DNA of 64,000 bases. Origin: Leptidea sinapis. Its lineage: Eukaryota; Arthropoda; Insecta; Lepidoptera; Pieridae. The notes beneath the pieces are model-generated. The model saw nothing but the letters and a program-made list of their open reading frames with translations, made no database searches and was not told the origin of the DNA. Below are positions 1 to 9,182 of this stretch, in pieces. Within the stretch, counting starts at the first letter, position 1. Every line of letters begins with the position of its first letter. The translations under genes and the position numbers were made by a program. The stretch is from assembly GCF_905404315.1 (NCBI RefSeq), contig NC_066292.1, positions 4,340,001 through 4,404,000 on the forward strand. The letters run 5' to 3'.

Positions 1-20
1 TGCAGCCCGTCATGAAAGTG
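1..20 (+). CDS. CdsA: CdsA exon, 3' end only
   Basis: The first 20 bases read (L/M/V)-Q-P-V-M-K-V and end at a strong donor, GTGAGT at 21-26. The reading phase (0) matches the next exon. The residues fit the place where vertebrate CDS1 has LPPFLKAV, just before the (L)YPF..HS segment. The exon is cut by the window edge. Confidence 0.7.
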
Positions 21-3000
21 GTGAGTGCTGAGCAATTTTGTTCATTAGCGTAAGATAATTTACAGCTTAGAATAGAATGGAGATAATAATAATATTGACA
101 CCACTGACTTCTACTATATATCACTGGACTGGCGGTTGTCAAAGTGCTTTTGGCCTAGTTGGCCATGTAGCGAGCACAAAAGGGGATTCCTACCGGGATT
201 CGAACCCGGGAGCTCTAGCTCAGTAGTCAGGGTCAATAACCATTCGGCTATATGGGTTGTCAGATGGTAGGGAGCACGTGGTCGATATTGTTTTGATTTT
301 ATTTGATCATGATTTCTTACGTTCATATTCTTTAAGACAGTTTTGACCAAGTAAGTGTGAGGCTTGACAAAATTTATGGCAACGAATGCTCAAGTTGTGT
401 TGGTCTGGATTCTCATTATTTCTATGGACTCTACCTTGAGAGCCCATAATATGTATGGTGGATGAGACGTTTAATTGAGAATGTATTTTTTTACTTTCAT
501 TTTTAGTTGCATTCTAGTACTTGTAGTGAGATTGGATAGCTAAATAGCGATTTGACGTGATTCATCTACATTCGGCTTTACTTTTGTAAAGTTACATGGT
601 GACTTGTTCCATTTTGAAACTCTTCAACAGTGATAAGCATTAAATTACTCTTTTGAATTAAATCAATTGTAATTAATAAGAATTAATAATAAGTACTTTT
701 TGTTTTCAGTTTGGCCGGGAGAAGGTGAACATGTATCCGTTTATGATACACTCGCTTGCGCTCAGCATTTTCAGCTCCGTGATTGGACCGTTCGGTGGAT
801 TCTTCGCATCTGGATTCAAGCGGGCTTTCAAAATCAAGGTACTTTTTTAATACCAGTCATTAATATTTTCTAAATTGATTAACATTAAGACGTTTTCAAT
901 CAAATCACACACAATTCAGAAACAAATAGATTATGAGAGAGAAGAAACGGCGCAAAAAAACTCTTCCATCATTTCTCTCTTTTACCAATAGTACTAGTAA
1001 TAGTATCAATTTGAACGTAACTAATTGCTTAAGACGATAATAAGATTATTATCGTCTGGGTGTAGATACACCCAGGCTGTGCTATCGTTAAGGATATATC
1101 CTTGGTTATGGTTAAGGTATCATAGGTAAATCTATATTGTAATACCTATTGGATCTAACTTTTGAGCTTCAGCGAATAAAATTATTCGGTAATATATCAT
1201 CCCAATTAAATTTCGAGTACTCAAATATCCTATTTTTATAAATTGTCTATAATACTTCGCCCAGGTCGAGCAGATTCTGATTAAAAATAAGTTCTCCGAC
1301 TTCAGCCCTGGCCCTTCGATGGTGCTATTAAATGGGCAGAATATTACCGCATTAGGAAAAGCTTGTAGTCGTTGTATGCAATAAACATGGACAGGAGATA
1401 ACTGCCAACCCTCACAGGTTTCCTCTCTGACCATTGCTACTGAATAGGCACCGTTTTAAAATCAGTCTTATTAAATACCGCATTTGATAAATGTGGCTCT
1501 TCGGAACACTCCCCATTATTAGCTGTTTCACCTGATTCCTGCCGCCGAATTCCATCTTCGCACGACACGCCACAAGTAAGGATACCATTCCCACCATCTG
1601 GATGTGTGGCGGTCCTCTACAGTGCGGTTTTCAAGGAGCTTTCTTCCACGTACTACAAAGCTGTGGAATGGAATTCCTTGCGCGGTGTTTCCGGGACTAT
1701 ACGACATGGGTACCTTCAAAAAAAAGCGCGTACACCTTCCTTCAAGGCCGGCAACGCTCCTGTGATTCCTCTGGTCTTGCAAGAGAATGTGGGCGGCGGT
1801 GATCACCTTACACCAGGTGACCCGTACGCTCGTTTGTCCTCCTTTTACATAAAATAAAATAGATAATAAATAAGTCTCAGTCCGTACCAAAGACCGTCCG
1901 ATGATGCGTGAACAATTTTGTTTTGCCATTGAGTTTTAGCTAGTGTTGTAACGTTCAAAATACTAAAGTTCTAATGCTAAGCGTGAATTACTGTTTTTAC
2001 GACTTGTCAAATAAAATTGGTTACAGTGACAATAGATACGCTTTCCATTACCATCTTGCTGTACCTCCGTTAGAGATGTTCTTCTCTCTTGCATGCTTTG
2101 TCTATATGCTCGTATATTGTAAGTCCATGGTCCATATTCCAATTCAAATATTTTTAAATAGGATGTGACATCATTTATTGAAAGTCAAAAACTACCACTA
2201 AGAATGGGCGCAACAAACTAAGCGGTCTTTTTTTACATCGAAAAAATATATTTACAAAGTAATATTGTACAATTAAACTTATTATTTAATAACCTGAGGG
2301 CGGTCGTTCCTTTCCCAATCTGTGGTATCATTAAGAAAGTCATTTATGCTATAGTAACCTTTACCACACAAACGTTTTTTAACAATTCTTTTGAATAACG
2401 TAATACTTTTGTTTTTAATATTTTCTGGAATCTTGTTTTAATTGCATATACATCGCCCCACAAGACTCACTAACCCGACTTCGCCGAGTAGTAGGCATTA
2501 TAAGTTTATGTCTATTCCTGGTGTTAACATTATGGTTATGACAGTTTCTAGCAAATTCACTTATGTGCCTGTTAACATACATTACATTATCAAGAATATA
2601 TTGAGAAGCAACAATCAATCCCTGTTTCTATTCTTTTGTGAAGTCAATGAAAATCGGAAATATATCCTGCTGGAGTGTGAGGCCATTGCGCGAGGTGTCT
2701 TAAAGTCCTTATATTTAGAGGACTTAATCCTTCCAAATTTTTGAGGATTAGAATCCTCTAGGTGTAGACTCCTGTAAAAGCAATGACGATGTGATTTAAC
2801 AGAGCAAGGTAAAACTTAATTTTCCACATTTCTGAGGGTATGAGAATAGATCAACGAGTTTATGAACTTCGTCAACCCCAAACATTAAAAAAAGAGGTTT
2901 ATTAATTGAATTAATCCTCAGGACTTTGGTGATGTGATTCCTGGACACGGCGGTATAATGGACCGGTTCGACTGCCAGTTTCTGATGGCCACCTTCGTGA

Positions 3001-5326
3001 ACGTCTACATTACCAGCTTCATTCGCACCGCCACGCCGCAGAAACTCTTGCAACAGGTTAGTGTTAATGTCGATGACTGATTCAACCAGTGGGAGGCTCC
3101 TTTGCAGAGGATGCTGGCTAGATTATGGGTACCACAACCTTGCCTTATTGCCGTGAAGCAGAAATGTGTAAGCATTATTGTGTTTCGGTCTGAAGGGCCC
3201 CGGAGTTAGTGAAATAACTGGGTAAATGAGACTTAACATCTTATGTCTCAAGGTGACGAGCGCAATTGTAGTGCCGCTCAGAACTTTTGGATTTTCAAGA
3301 ATCCTGAGCAGCACTGCATTGTAATGGGCAGGGCGTATTAATAGTCATAAATAAATAACCAATTCTACATTCAACTCGAATCGCTCAAGTCATTCATAGT
3401 AGTAGTGGAATGCTTAAGCGCTTACTTAGTGATTTATATTGGCAATGGGTATATCCCGGATATGATTTATACTTTTATACGTAATCCTCGAAGCTGTAAC
3501 TTTTCCTATGAAATTGAAAATTAATAGACTTAACTGTATGAGCTATGTTCGTCCGGGGCAGAACTGTTGTTGTTGTGTTTCGGTTGGAATGGTGTAGATT
3601 ATTTTGTGATGCCATAACGTTGAGGATGCGTAATGATTATTAGACAAAATACAGTCTACCATTTGGCAGGTACCGGTCATATCGTTTCGACTCTCATTGA
3701 ATTAACCGGTTAATATGAGTTACAATCTACTCCTTCCACATCAACGTGCACTCGGAAAGAAATAATGGATACAAGTCGATTTTAACCAGTAATAATCGTT
3801 GAATATTAAACCGTTTTCAAGCTTTAACTGCACCAGAAGAACACCACACATGCAGTTGGCTCATTTACCAATGTTTCTCAAAATTGTGATTTTTGAAGAA
3901 CTTTCTACCACGTACTATCTGATAACAACATCGCCGCGGTGCTTAGATAATTGATACGTCTAGATAGTCTATTGCTGTTAAACAACCGATAAAAACAGGC
4001 CAGGATTAATACTTTAGTGTGAGTGACAAGCTACGTCTCACACTTGCGATTTGTATGTCACTTTGTGTCAATGCTCGTGAATTGCTCAAAATGGCGGTTA
4101 GTTATGTAATATTGCACGATTGCTCACGAGTGAAACAACTCATCTTTACTATGTAGCACTACACCTGGGGTCGTCCGCACGCAACCGATAGCCTTCTTTT
4201 TTTTTGGAGAGGAGGAAAATACGTATTGAAGACCCCGAACCGGGGCCCATATGTCGGGCTCGGGTGTCCGCTTAAGTGGTCACCCCCTACCGACTAAAAC
4301 ATCCTATATGCTGTTGTTAGCCCTGAAGGCTTTTACAGCGACATAGGACGTGGGCCGTGGAGGCCGCAAAGACTACGCAACTACAGTCGCGGGGCATCTC
4401 CTAAGGAGACTCGAACCTCGGGCCGGCTGTGTGCTTGTGGGAGCCCTACCGCTGTACTGTCCATTCCTTATATAGCACTCAACATCACACGATTAATGTC
4501 AATTTCGATGTCATGACAGTGACTATAATTGTTAACACATACTCATTTCAGACTAGATGTCAATACACTTTGTATGATACTTTGTGTTAGTGAGCGTGAA
4601 GTGCTCAAAATAGAGGTTAGTTCTAAACTCAAATTTTTTCGACGTTTTCACTGCTGTCAGAGTCTATCTAGGCATAAAAATTATCTAAGCCGCAGTGTTT
4701 CCAGGACAATACGAACAAGAGAATATAGGCGACGGTGATCACTTATCATCAGGTGACTGGTATGCTCGTTTGTCCTCCATATATGGCGATAAGTTTTTGT
4801 TGGATTGGATTAAGTTAGCTGTTTGAATCCAGCCATCGACCGAATTTTTTTTTTCTTTTTTTTATGAAAATAAGGGACGAGACGAGCCTGACGTTCAGCT
4901 GATGGTAATTGATACGCCCTGCCCATTACAATGCAGTGCCGCACAGGATTCTTGAAAAACCCAGAAAGTCTGAGCGGCACTACAACTGCGCTCTTCACCT
5001 TGAGACATAAGTTGTTAAGTCTCATTTGCCCAGTGATTTCAGTAGCTACGGATACCATCAGACTGAAACACAGTAATGCTTACACAGTACTGCTTCACGG
5101 TAGAAATAGGCGCCGTTGTGGTACCCATAAACTAGCCGGCATCCTGTGCAAGGGAGCCTCCCACTGGTGAGGTTATCTTAGGTATAGTAGTGTATAACCA
5201 TTATGTACCTATACCTACATAATATTGTTTCAGGTTTACAACATGAAGCCAGAACAACAGCTGCAATTGTTCTATGCTTTGAAGGAATCGCTTGAGCACC
5301 GAAATATACTCAACACATTACCATAA
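1..5326 (+). CDS. CdsA: Phosphatidate cytidylyltransferase (CDP-diacylglycerol synthase), 3' part of gene
   Basis: This enzyme makes CDP-diacylglycerol from phosphatidic acid and CTP at the ER membrane, feeding phosphatidylinositol and cardiolipin synthesis. Four exons (1-20, 710-838, 2922-3056, 5234-5326) join in one frame with GT/AG introns, all phase 0, and give about 125 C-terminal residues. They include IGPFGGFFASGFKRAFKIK followed by DFGDVIPGHGGIMDRFD, which is the CDS family signature (S-x-[LIVMF]-K-R-x4-K-D ... HGG-x-x-DR). Next come FLMATFVNVYITSFIR and a short tail ending NILNTLP. Animal homologues are about 440-460 residues, so most membrane segments lie to the left of the window. 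The signature is split between K and D by the second complete intron. Introns two and three are large and full of repeats. The gene looks intact, with no frameshift or stop in the exons. Confidence 0.95.
186..260 (-). repeat. tRNA-derived SINE head fragment
   Basis: Read on the minus strand it has an A-box-like TAGCCGAATGG (240-250) and a B-box inside CCCGGGTTCGAATCCCGG (195-212). This is the same layout as the SINE at 12451-12730. It lies in a CdsA intron; the body and tail are missing. Confidence 0.6.
710..838 (+). CDS. CdsA: CdsA exon (first half of CDS signature)
   Basis: Acceptor TTTTCAG ends at 709 and donor GT is at 839-840. The exon has 43 codons, starting FGREKVNMYPF and ending FKRAFKIK. 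It holds one hydrophobic segment (LALSIFSSVIGPFGGFF) and the KR of the active-site signature. Confidence 0.95.
1474..1857 (-). repeat. Dispersed lepidopteran repeat (ACGAGCGTACGGGTCACC family), near full
   Basis: The longest of eight copies in this window, with the 48022-48407 copy. On the minus strand it begins with the family head (AGGACAAACGAGCGTACGGG...) and runs through GTGATCACCGCCGCCCACA to the CAGGAATCAGGTGAAACAGC segment. It lies in the intron between the second and third CdsA exons. The high GC content creates long spurious ORFs in several frames. I recognise the family as widespread in Lepidoptera but not its class; SINE-like or a LINE 3' end is likely. Confidence 0.75.
2165..2618 (-). 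pseudogene. LINE ORF2 C-terminus plus 3' UTR, decayed
   Basis: The minus strand encodes ARNCHNHNVNTRNRHKL, then a stop, a frame change and KRLCGKGYYSINDFLND-like residues ending in the DTTDWE region. This is the C-terminal tail typical of arthropod Jockey/CR1-like LINE reverse transcriptases. A + strand copy of the same element lies at 54258-54735 and a shorter one at 63537-63850. It is inserted antisense in a CdsA intron. Confidence 0.7.
2922..3056 (+). CDS. CdsA: CdsA exon (second half of CDS signature)
   Basis: Acceptor CAG ends at 2921 and donor GTTAGT is at 3057-3062. The exon has 45 codons. It begins DFGDVIPGHGGIMDRFD, which supplies the conserved D, HGG and DR of the family signature, and continues CQFLMATFVNVYITSFIR and TATPQKLLQQ. 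Confidence 0.95.
3085..3341 (+). repeat. SINE-like repeat (CCAGTGGGAGGCTCC family), copy 1
   Basis: Begins CCAGTGGGAGGCTCCTTTGC and stops after GGGCAGGGCGTAT, lacking the A-rich tail. It lies just inside the last CdsA intron, 29 bases after the donor. One of six copies here (also near 4845, 28118, 31050, 32943 and 36483). The minus-strand copies carry poly(T) at the expected end, so the family ends in an A-rich tail. Confidence 0.8.
3342..4196. other. CdsA intron sequence, no feature recognised
   Basis: AT-rich intronic sequence. I see no coding exon, RNA gene or clear repeat here. Confidence 0.6.
4197..4450 (+). repeat. GC-rich dispersed repeat, copy 1
   Basis: Opens with poly(T) and GAGAGGAGGAAAATACGTATT. 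It contains the small palindrome CCCCGAACCGGGG, then CCTACCGACTAAAAC, ACAGCGACATAGGACGTGGG and AAGGAGACTCGAACCTCGG. Related copies lie at 15360-15486 (minus) and 16783-17036 (plus). The family is unknown to me; it may be part of a non-LTR element. Confidence 0.6.
4690..4786 (-). repeat. ACGAGCGTACGGGTCACC family, internally deleted copy
   Basis: Only the GTGTTTCCAGGACAATACGA segment and the head (GGTGATCACTT ... CTCGTTTGTCCTCC) remain, joined across a deletion. It lies in the last CdsA intron. Confidence 0.6.
4845..5168 (-). repeat. SINE-like repeat (CCAGTGGGAGGCTCC family), copy 2
   Basis: Near full-length in reverse orientation. Poly(T) and ATGAAAATAAGGGACGAGAC are on the left and GGAGCCTCCCACTGG on the right. 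It ends 65 bases before the terminal CdsA exon, so it contributes the sequence near the splice acceptor. Confidence 0.85.
5234..5326 (+). CDS. CdsA: CdsA terminal exon with stop
   Basis: Acceptor TTTCAG ends at 5233. Thirty codons (VYNMKPEQQLQLFYALKESL and onward to LNTLP) are followed by TAA at 5324-5326. PEQQLQLFYALK aligns with the PEQQLNIYKTLK region of vertebrate CDS enzymes. Confidence 0.93.
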   Translation, partial: VYNMKPEQQLQLFYALKESLEHRNILNTLP

Positions 5327-5685
5327 ATGTTGCAAGGGAAAACCTAGGTGTGTTTAGATTTGTGGGTAGTTTCACACTTGCTGACAAAATCAATTATATA
5401 TTTGTTGATATTATTTAATTATTACTGCCAATTTTCGTTCATCATTGCTTAGAGTTTTTTCTTTGTTTTATTCGTGACAATGACAATACTTATTGTCAAC
5501 GTTATAATTACTATTGGATTCGATTCTTAAAATGTATTTGCTATATTTATGGATCAATTTTTATCATTAAGTGTGAAATTGCGGAGACTCGGTTTAATTT
5601 TATGAGGACAAAGTACAAAAATCTGTATTATTCAATAATATAAACAATTTGTTAAGTTTTTAAAGTGATAACCCTTACTTCTAGG
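5327..5685 (+). other. Probable 3' UTR of CdsA
   Basis: AT-rich sequence after the CdsA stop. The first AATAAA I see is at 5697-5702, but it sits inside the terminal repeat of the following palindromic element, so the true transcript end is uncertain and may lie further on. Confidence 0.4.
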
Positions 5686-5983
5686 ATAAATACACAAATA
5701 AAATTTGAAAACAACATTTTATGAACGATGCGGGACTCGAACTTCATACAGATAAAGACAAGAGCCACATCTCAAATCAATTTCCTAATATGCAAATATT
5801 GGGGTTGACCAAGTTATCAACTGTAAAGTAGATCCTGAACAAAGCATACAAGATTTTATGAAGATGCGTCACTCGAACGGTTGGCTCAGTTGGCAGAGCA
5901 CTCGCACGAAACGCGAGAGGTCGGGGGTTCGAGGCCCGCATCGTTCACAAAACTTTTTTTCACATTTTATTTGTGTATTTATT
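5686..5983. repeat. Palindromic element with embedded tRNA-like fold, copy 1
   Basis: The ends are inverted repeats of about 55 bp. The left reads ATAAATACACAAATAAAATT ... GAACGATGCGGGACTCGAAC and the right is its complement. The interior matches, in reverse orientation, the interior of the element at 37534-37784. The right arm carries a complete tRNA-like cloverleaf; the left arm keeps only its acceptor and T-arm in mirror image. Confidence 0.7.
5875..5946 (+). tRNA. tRNA-like sequence inside a repeat (probably not a functional gene)
   Basis: A cloverleaf can be drawn by eye. Acceptor GAACGGT pairs with ATCGTTC (one G-U), the D stem is GCTC/GAGC, and the anticodon stem CTCGC/GCGAG is perfect with a 7-base loop ACGAAAC. 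The T arm is GGGGG-TTCGAGG-CCCGC with one mismatch. The anticodon position reads GAA (Phe), but base 33 is C instead of the near-universal U, and the body does not resemble insect tRNA-Phe. I take it as a mobile tRNA-derived module that may keep pol III A and B boxes. Confidence 0.4.
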
Positions 5984-6705
5984 AATTGATTATGTTTTAA
6001 CATTTTCAGATAGGGTCAAAATATTGATCAGTTTAAAATTTATATGTTTTAGTATGTCTTTAGCAGCTTAGTCAAATTAAAACCTTAGGTTTTTATATAA
6101 TTTTATTATTGTAATGTGTTTTCATAAAAAAATCCGAGTGTGAACTTAGAGTGCGAAATATTATTCTAGTCTTTAATGTGCAATCATTTCTCGATTCAAG
6201 ACAAACTAATGGATATAATTCACTTTCAATTTAAAATTCATCATCAAATATTATATTAATATCTACGGTTTATGAATTTTACGCAGCCGTTGAGAATATA
6301 ACTATTAACCGGCGAAGTTTAAAAGTATATTGTCCGCCATTTTGGTTCTATGCACTATGGCCACGGAATAAAGGAATTATAAATAATTATAGAACTGTGT
6401 TAAACTTACTGCTTGCTCTATTTATATGTTAGGGATTTGTCTGTGTTTAGATTCGATGTTGTAGTTTAGTTAGGAAATGTCTCGAATTATACGAAATGTT
6501 TTGTTGTATGTATTATTTAAGATTGTTGATGTGTTGTTTTATGTTTTCGTTATACGTTATGTATGATTACAACTCATGATGAAAGTTGAATTATTTCAGA
6601 CTTCGTCCAAAATACATAAGTATTTAATATCTTATATTGTTATTAAATCTGATTGTGTACTAATTTATTAGTTACTAGCGGAACAATAATATTCTATTAT
6701 TTATT
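5984..6705. other. AT-rich region, nothing recognised
   Basis: Follows CdsA and may include its distal 3' UTR. I see no ORF, RNA gene or clear repeat. Confidence 0.5.
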
Positions 6706-7050
6706 AATACAGTTTTACTCACGTTTAATCGGTGTCGGTACCGACTAGTTTCGGACAATTCGGAGATCCTTCATCAGGGTGAGTGTGGTAGGTTGGAAAT
6801 AAGTGTTACAAAACGCGTCTCGCAATAGCCCGTAGTGCCGATGATCACGTTGTGGAAATTGTGAGTACATTTTGTGCACCCGTGGACACCAATAGTGATA
6901 CAGTGTCAGTGATGCAGTGCTCATCTTAACCACTGGCAGTAAGAGGTGGGACGTTATCGCGATCCCACCACACTCACCCTAATTAAGGACCTCGGAAAGG
7001 TCCGAAACTAGTCGGTACCGACACCGATCAAACGTGAGTAATGCTGTATT
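6706..7050. mobile_element. Foldback/MITE element with ~45-bp near-perfect terminal inverted repeats
   Basis: Left end AATACAG..TTACTCACGTTT and core GGTGTCGGTACCGACTAG; the right end is the inverse complement with only about four mismatches. The interior (~250 bp) has a second inverted pair, CAGGGTGAGTGTGGT and ACCACACTCACCCT. There is no transposase, so it is non-autonomous. Confidence 0.7.
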
Positions 7051-8888
7051 TATAAATAATTTAATAATGACTCACGAAAGTTTTAATAATTTAATAATAT
7101 TCTAGTTTGAATTTAACTGTAGTAGATTCGTTTGTACACTGTTTCCGCTAGAGGCGCTGTACAATTTCCTTAACAAATATTTAAGTTCTTTGCAATTAGG
7201 AAAATTCACGGTGAAGGTACTGTTTTTGCCTGTAAGATATTGCGTTTACCTTCACTCTATGTTTATTTGCGTCTGACACCAAAGACCAAGGCCTTGGTCA
7301 CTTGGTAATTAATGATTTGGTGTAAGTGTGAATTAATATAAATTACATACTTTTGTAAATGGTTTCAAGTACCAAGTACCCACCATTAAATGGGATAGAA
7401 AATCTACATCTGCGATGCCTGTACGGAAATGTAACAATTGCAATTTTATTTAATATTTTTTAAAGTAAACACGTTTTTGTTTCTAGTTTTAAATGCTGTC
7501 AAGTGTGTTCGTGGAAACTCTATTTCTTTTTCTAGGGAATAATACATTTTTGTATTAAATTAGTTAAATCCCAGAAGTCAAGTCTGTTTATCAAAATTAT
7601 CCGATACGATTCCTAAATTCAGACTTGTCGTTTATTAATACTTATTTAACTAAATAAATTTTGTCAAAAAACAAAAAATTAAAATTACTCTTAAACATTC
7701 CAAAGTTTTATAAGAAATTCATTTGACCGTTGACTGTACCAAATCTAAATTTTAATATTGCACGGATTTTCAGGATGTGGAGTGAACAGGGAATGCATTA
7801 TTGATGCTTTAGTGTTTAGATTTCTGACCGAATTTAACTGCATTTTGTGCTAAATTTACTCTCTCTACATCTATTTTTATAAGAATTTATTATTTGATAT
7901 GACGAGTAATTTTATTTTGCAGTTGTTTCACGCTGTTTGGAGATATCTATAATATAAAGTTACCTTTTGACGGTAAGTTCTAAGGAGCTCGCCTGCAAAT
8001 AATTGTAACACAGTGATTGTCTCGGAAATAATAAAAAAACAGCGGATACTTATAAAATTATTTCAAGTGTCAATTATAAGATATATATTTCAAATATACA
8101 CGTACGCCATTATTAAGTAACTATCGACTATACTTTTAGCACCAACGTGTCGTTACAGGACTACATTGCGGTGACTTTAATGGTCTTTATCCATTTTTTT
8201 TTTGGATTTTATGGCCTGGTAACGAGACCTTTAAGCCACGTCTTTTTTCGGTCACTTTCGCTTTGAGAGCGCTTCACGACTGTTCACTAACTTTTAAATG
8301 TTATTTACTGTACTCTTTATGTCGTTATCCATTCTTATGTATTAATTATGTATATATCCCACCTCATATAAAGAATCAATGATAAATTGTCGTGAAAGTG
8401 TTTCAAAAATTAACCCTGTTTTCATACACAGGGTGATTTTTCAAGTCGACTGTGGTGGGCCTAATCCGAAATTATGAGCATTACCGAAAAAATTCAGAGG
8501 CTTATCGGGCTTGTACATATGATATTGAATAAAACACTCCGCTTGAAGGTAGGCTGTGGTGTATCAAATTAGCTGTTATAGTTGAAGTTTAAGTCACAAT
8601 TAACTTTAACAGTCACGCTGACTTTAACAGAGACTGCGAAATGTGTTACACCTTAAAGTTAAAAAGTGAAATATCAAGTGAATATCGAATATATATTTGA
8701 AACTTTACACAGGTCGCTATTTAGCTATTTAACATTAAAAATAGCTTTGACCGCCGAAGATTGGACAGTTAAAGTTAGGACGTCATCTAAAAATTTTCAA
8801 AAAGTGCAACACATTTTTGCTCAACTGGCACTTTAACTTGTTTGTTATTAGTATTTTCATTGACTAACGCGATTGTTACAGATTTAAA
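7051..8888. other. AT-rich intergenic sequence
   Basis: No coding exon or RNA gene seen. Repeated TTTAACAG/CTTTAACT-type words around 8570-8850 suggest an old, degraded repeat that I cannot delimit. Confidence 0.5.
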
Positions 8889-9182
8889 TAAAACACTTTT
8901 GAAGGATTAAAACGCCTGTAATAGTAACTGTTTTCACATTAGATTTTTGCTACATCTGTACAGCAAATACCACCTTCGAGGCAATAAATGGCGCTAAACT
9001 TCATAATGACAGCTATGACAAATACTATCTTTGACGCATTTCATCTGCAGTCCCACTGAAAACGAGATCTTGTATAGTCTTGAAACATCGGGTTAACTAA
9101 AATAAAAATGTAACGTTACACAAAAATCAAATGTAAAAACTGTTACAATTAAACGCGTTTTAATCCTTTTAAAGTGTTGTGT
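8889..9182. mobile_element. MITE, GGATTAAAACGCG family, copy 1
   Basis: Terminal inverted repeats of about 45 bp: AAACACTTTTGAAGGATTAA on the left and TTAATCCTTTTAAAGTGTT on the right. A second copy is at 39236-39630. Non-autonomous. Confidence 0.65.

Noticed and set aside
1132..1434. 100-codon minus-strand ORF (MVREETCEGWQLSPVHVYCI...) in a CdsA intron
   Set aside because: No domain recognised, no splice or promoter context, and it lies next to a decayed repeat. Possibly old transposon sequence; not supportable as a gene.
1602..1857. Overlapping long ORFs on both strands at 1528-1929
   Set aside because: They are by-products of a GC-richer dispersed repeat; the same spurious ORFs recur at its other copies (31666-32045, 48154-48372, 53869-54171).
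5875..5946. Functional tRNA-Phe(GAA) gene
   Set aside because: The fold is good, but C33 replaces U33, the T stem has a mismatch, the body is unlike insect tRNA-Phe, and the same module recurs inside other palindromic elements.
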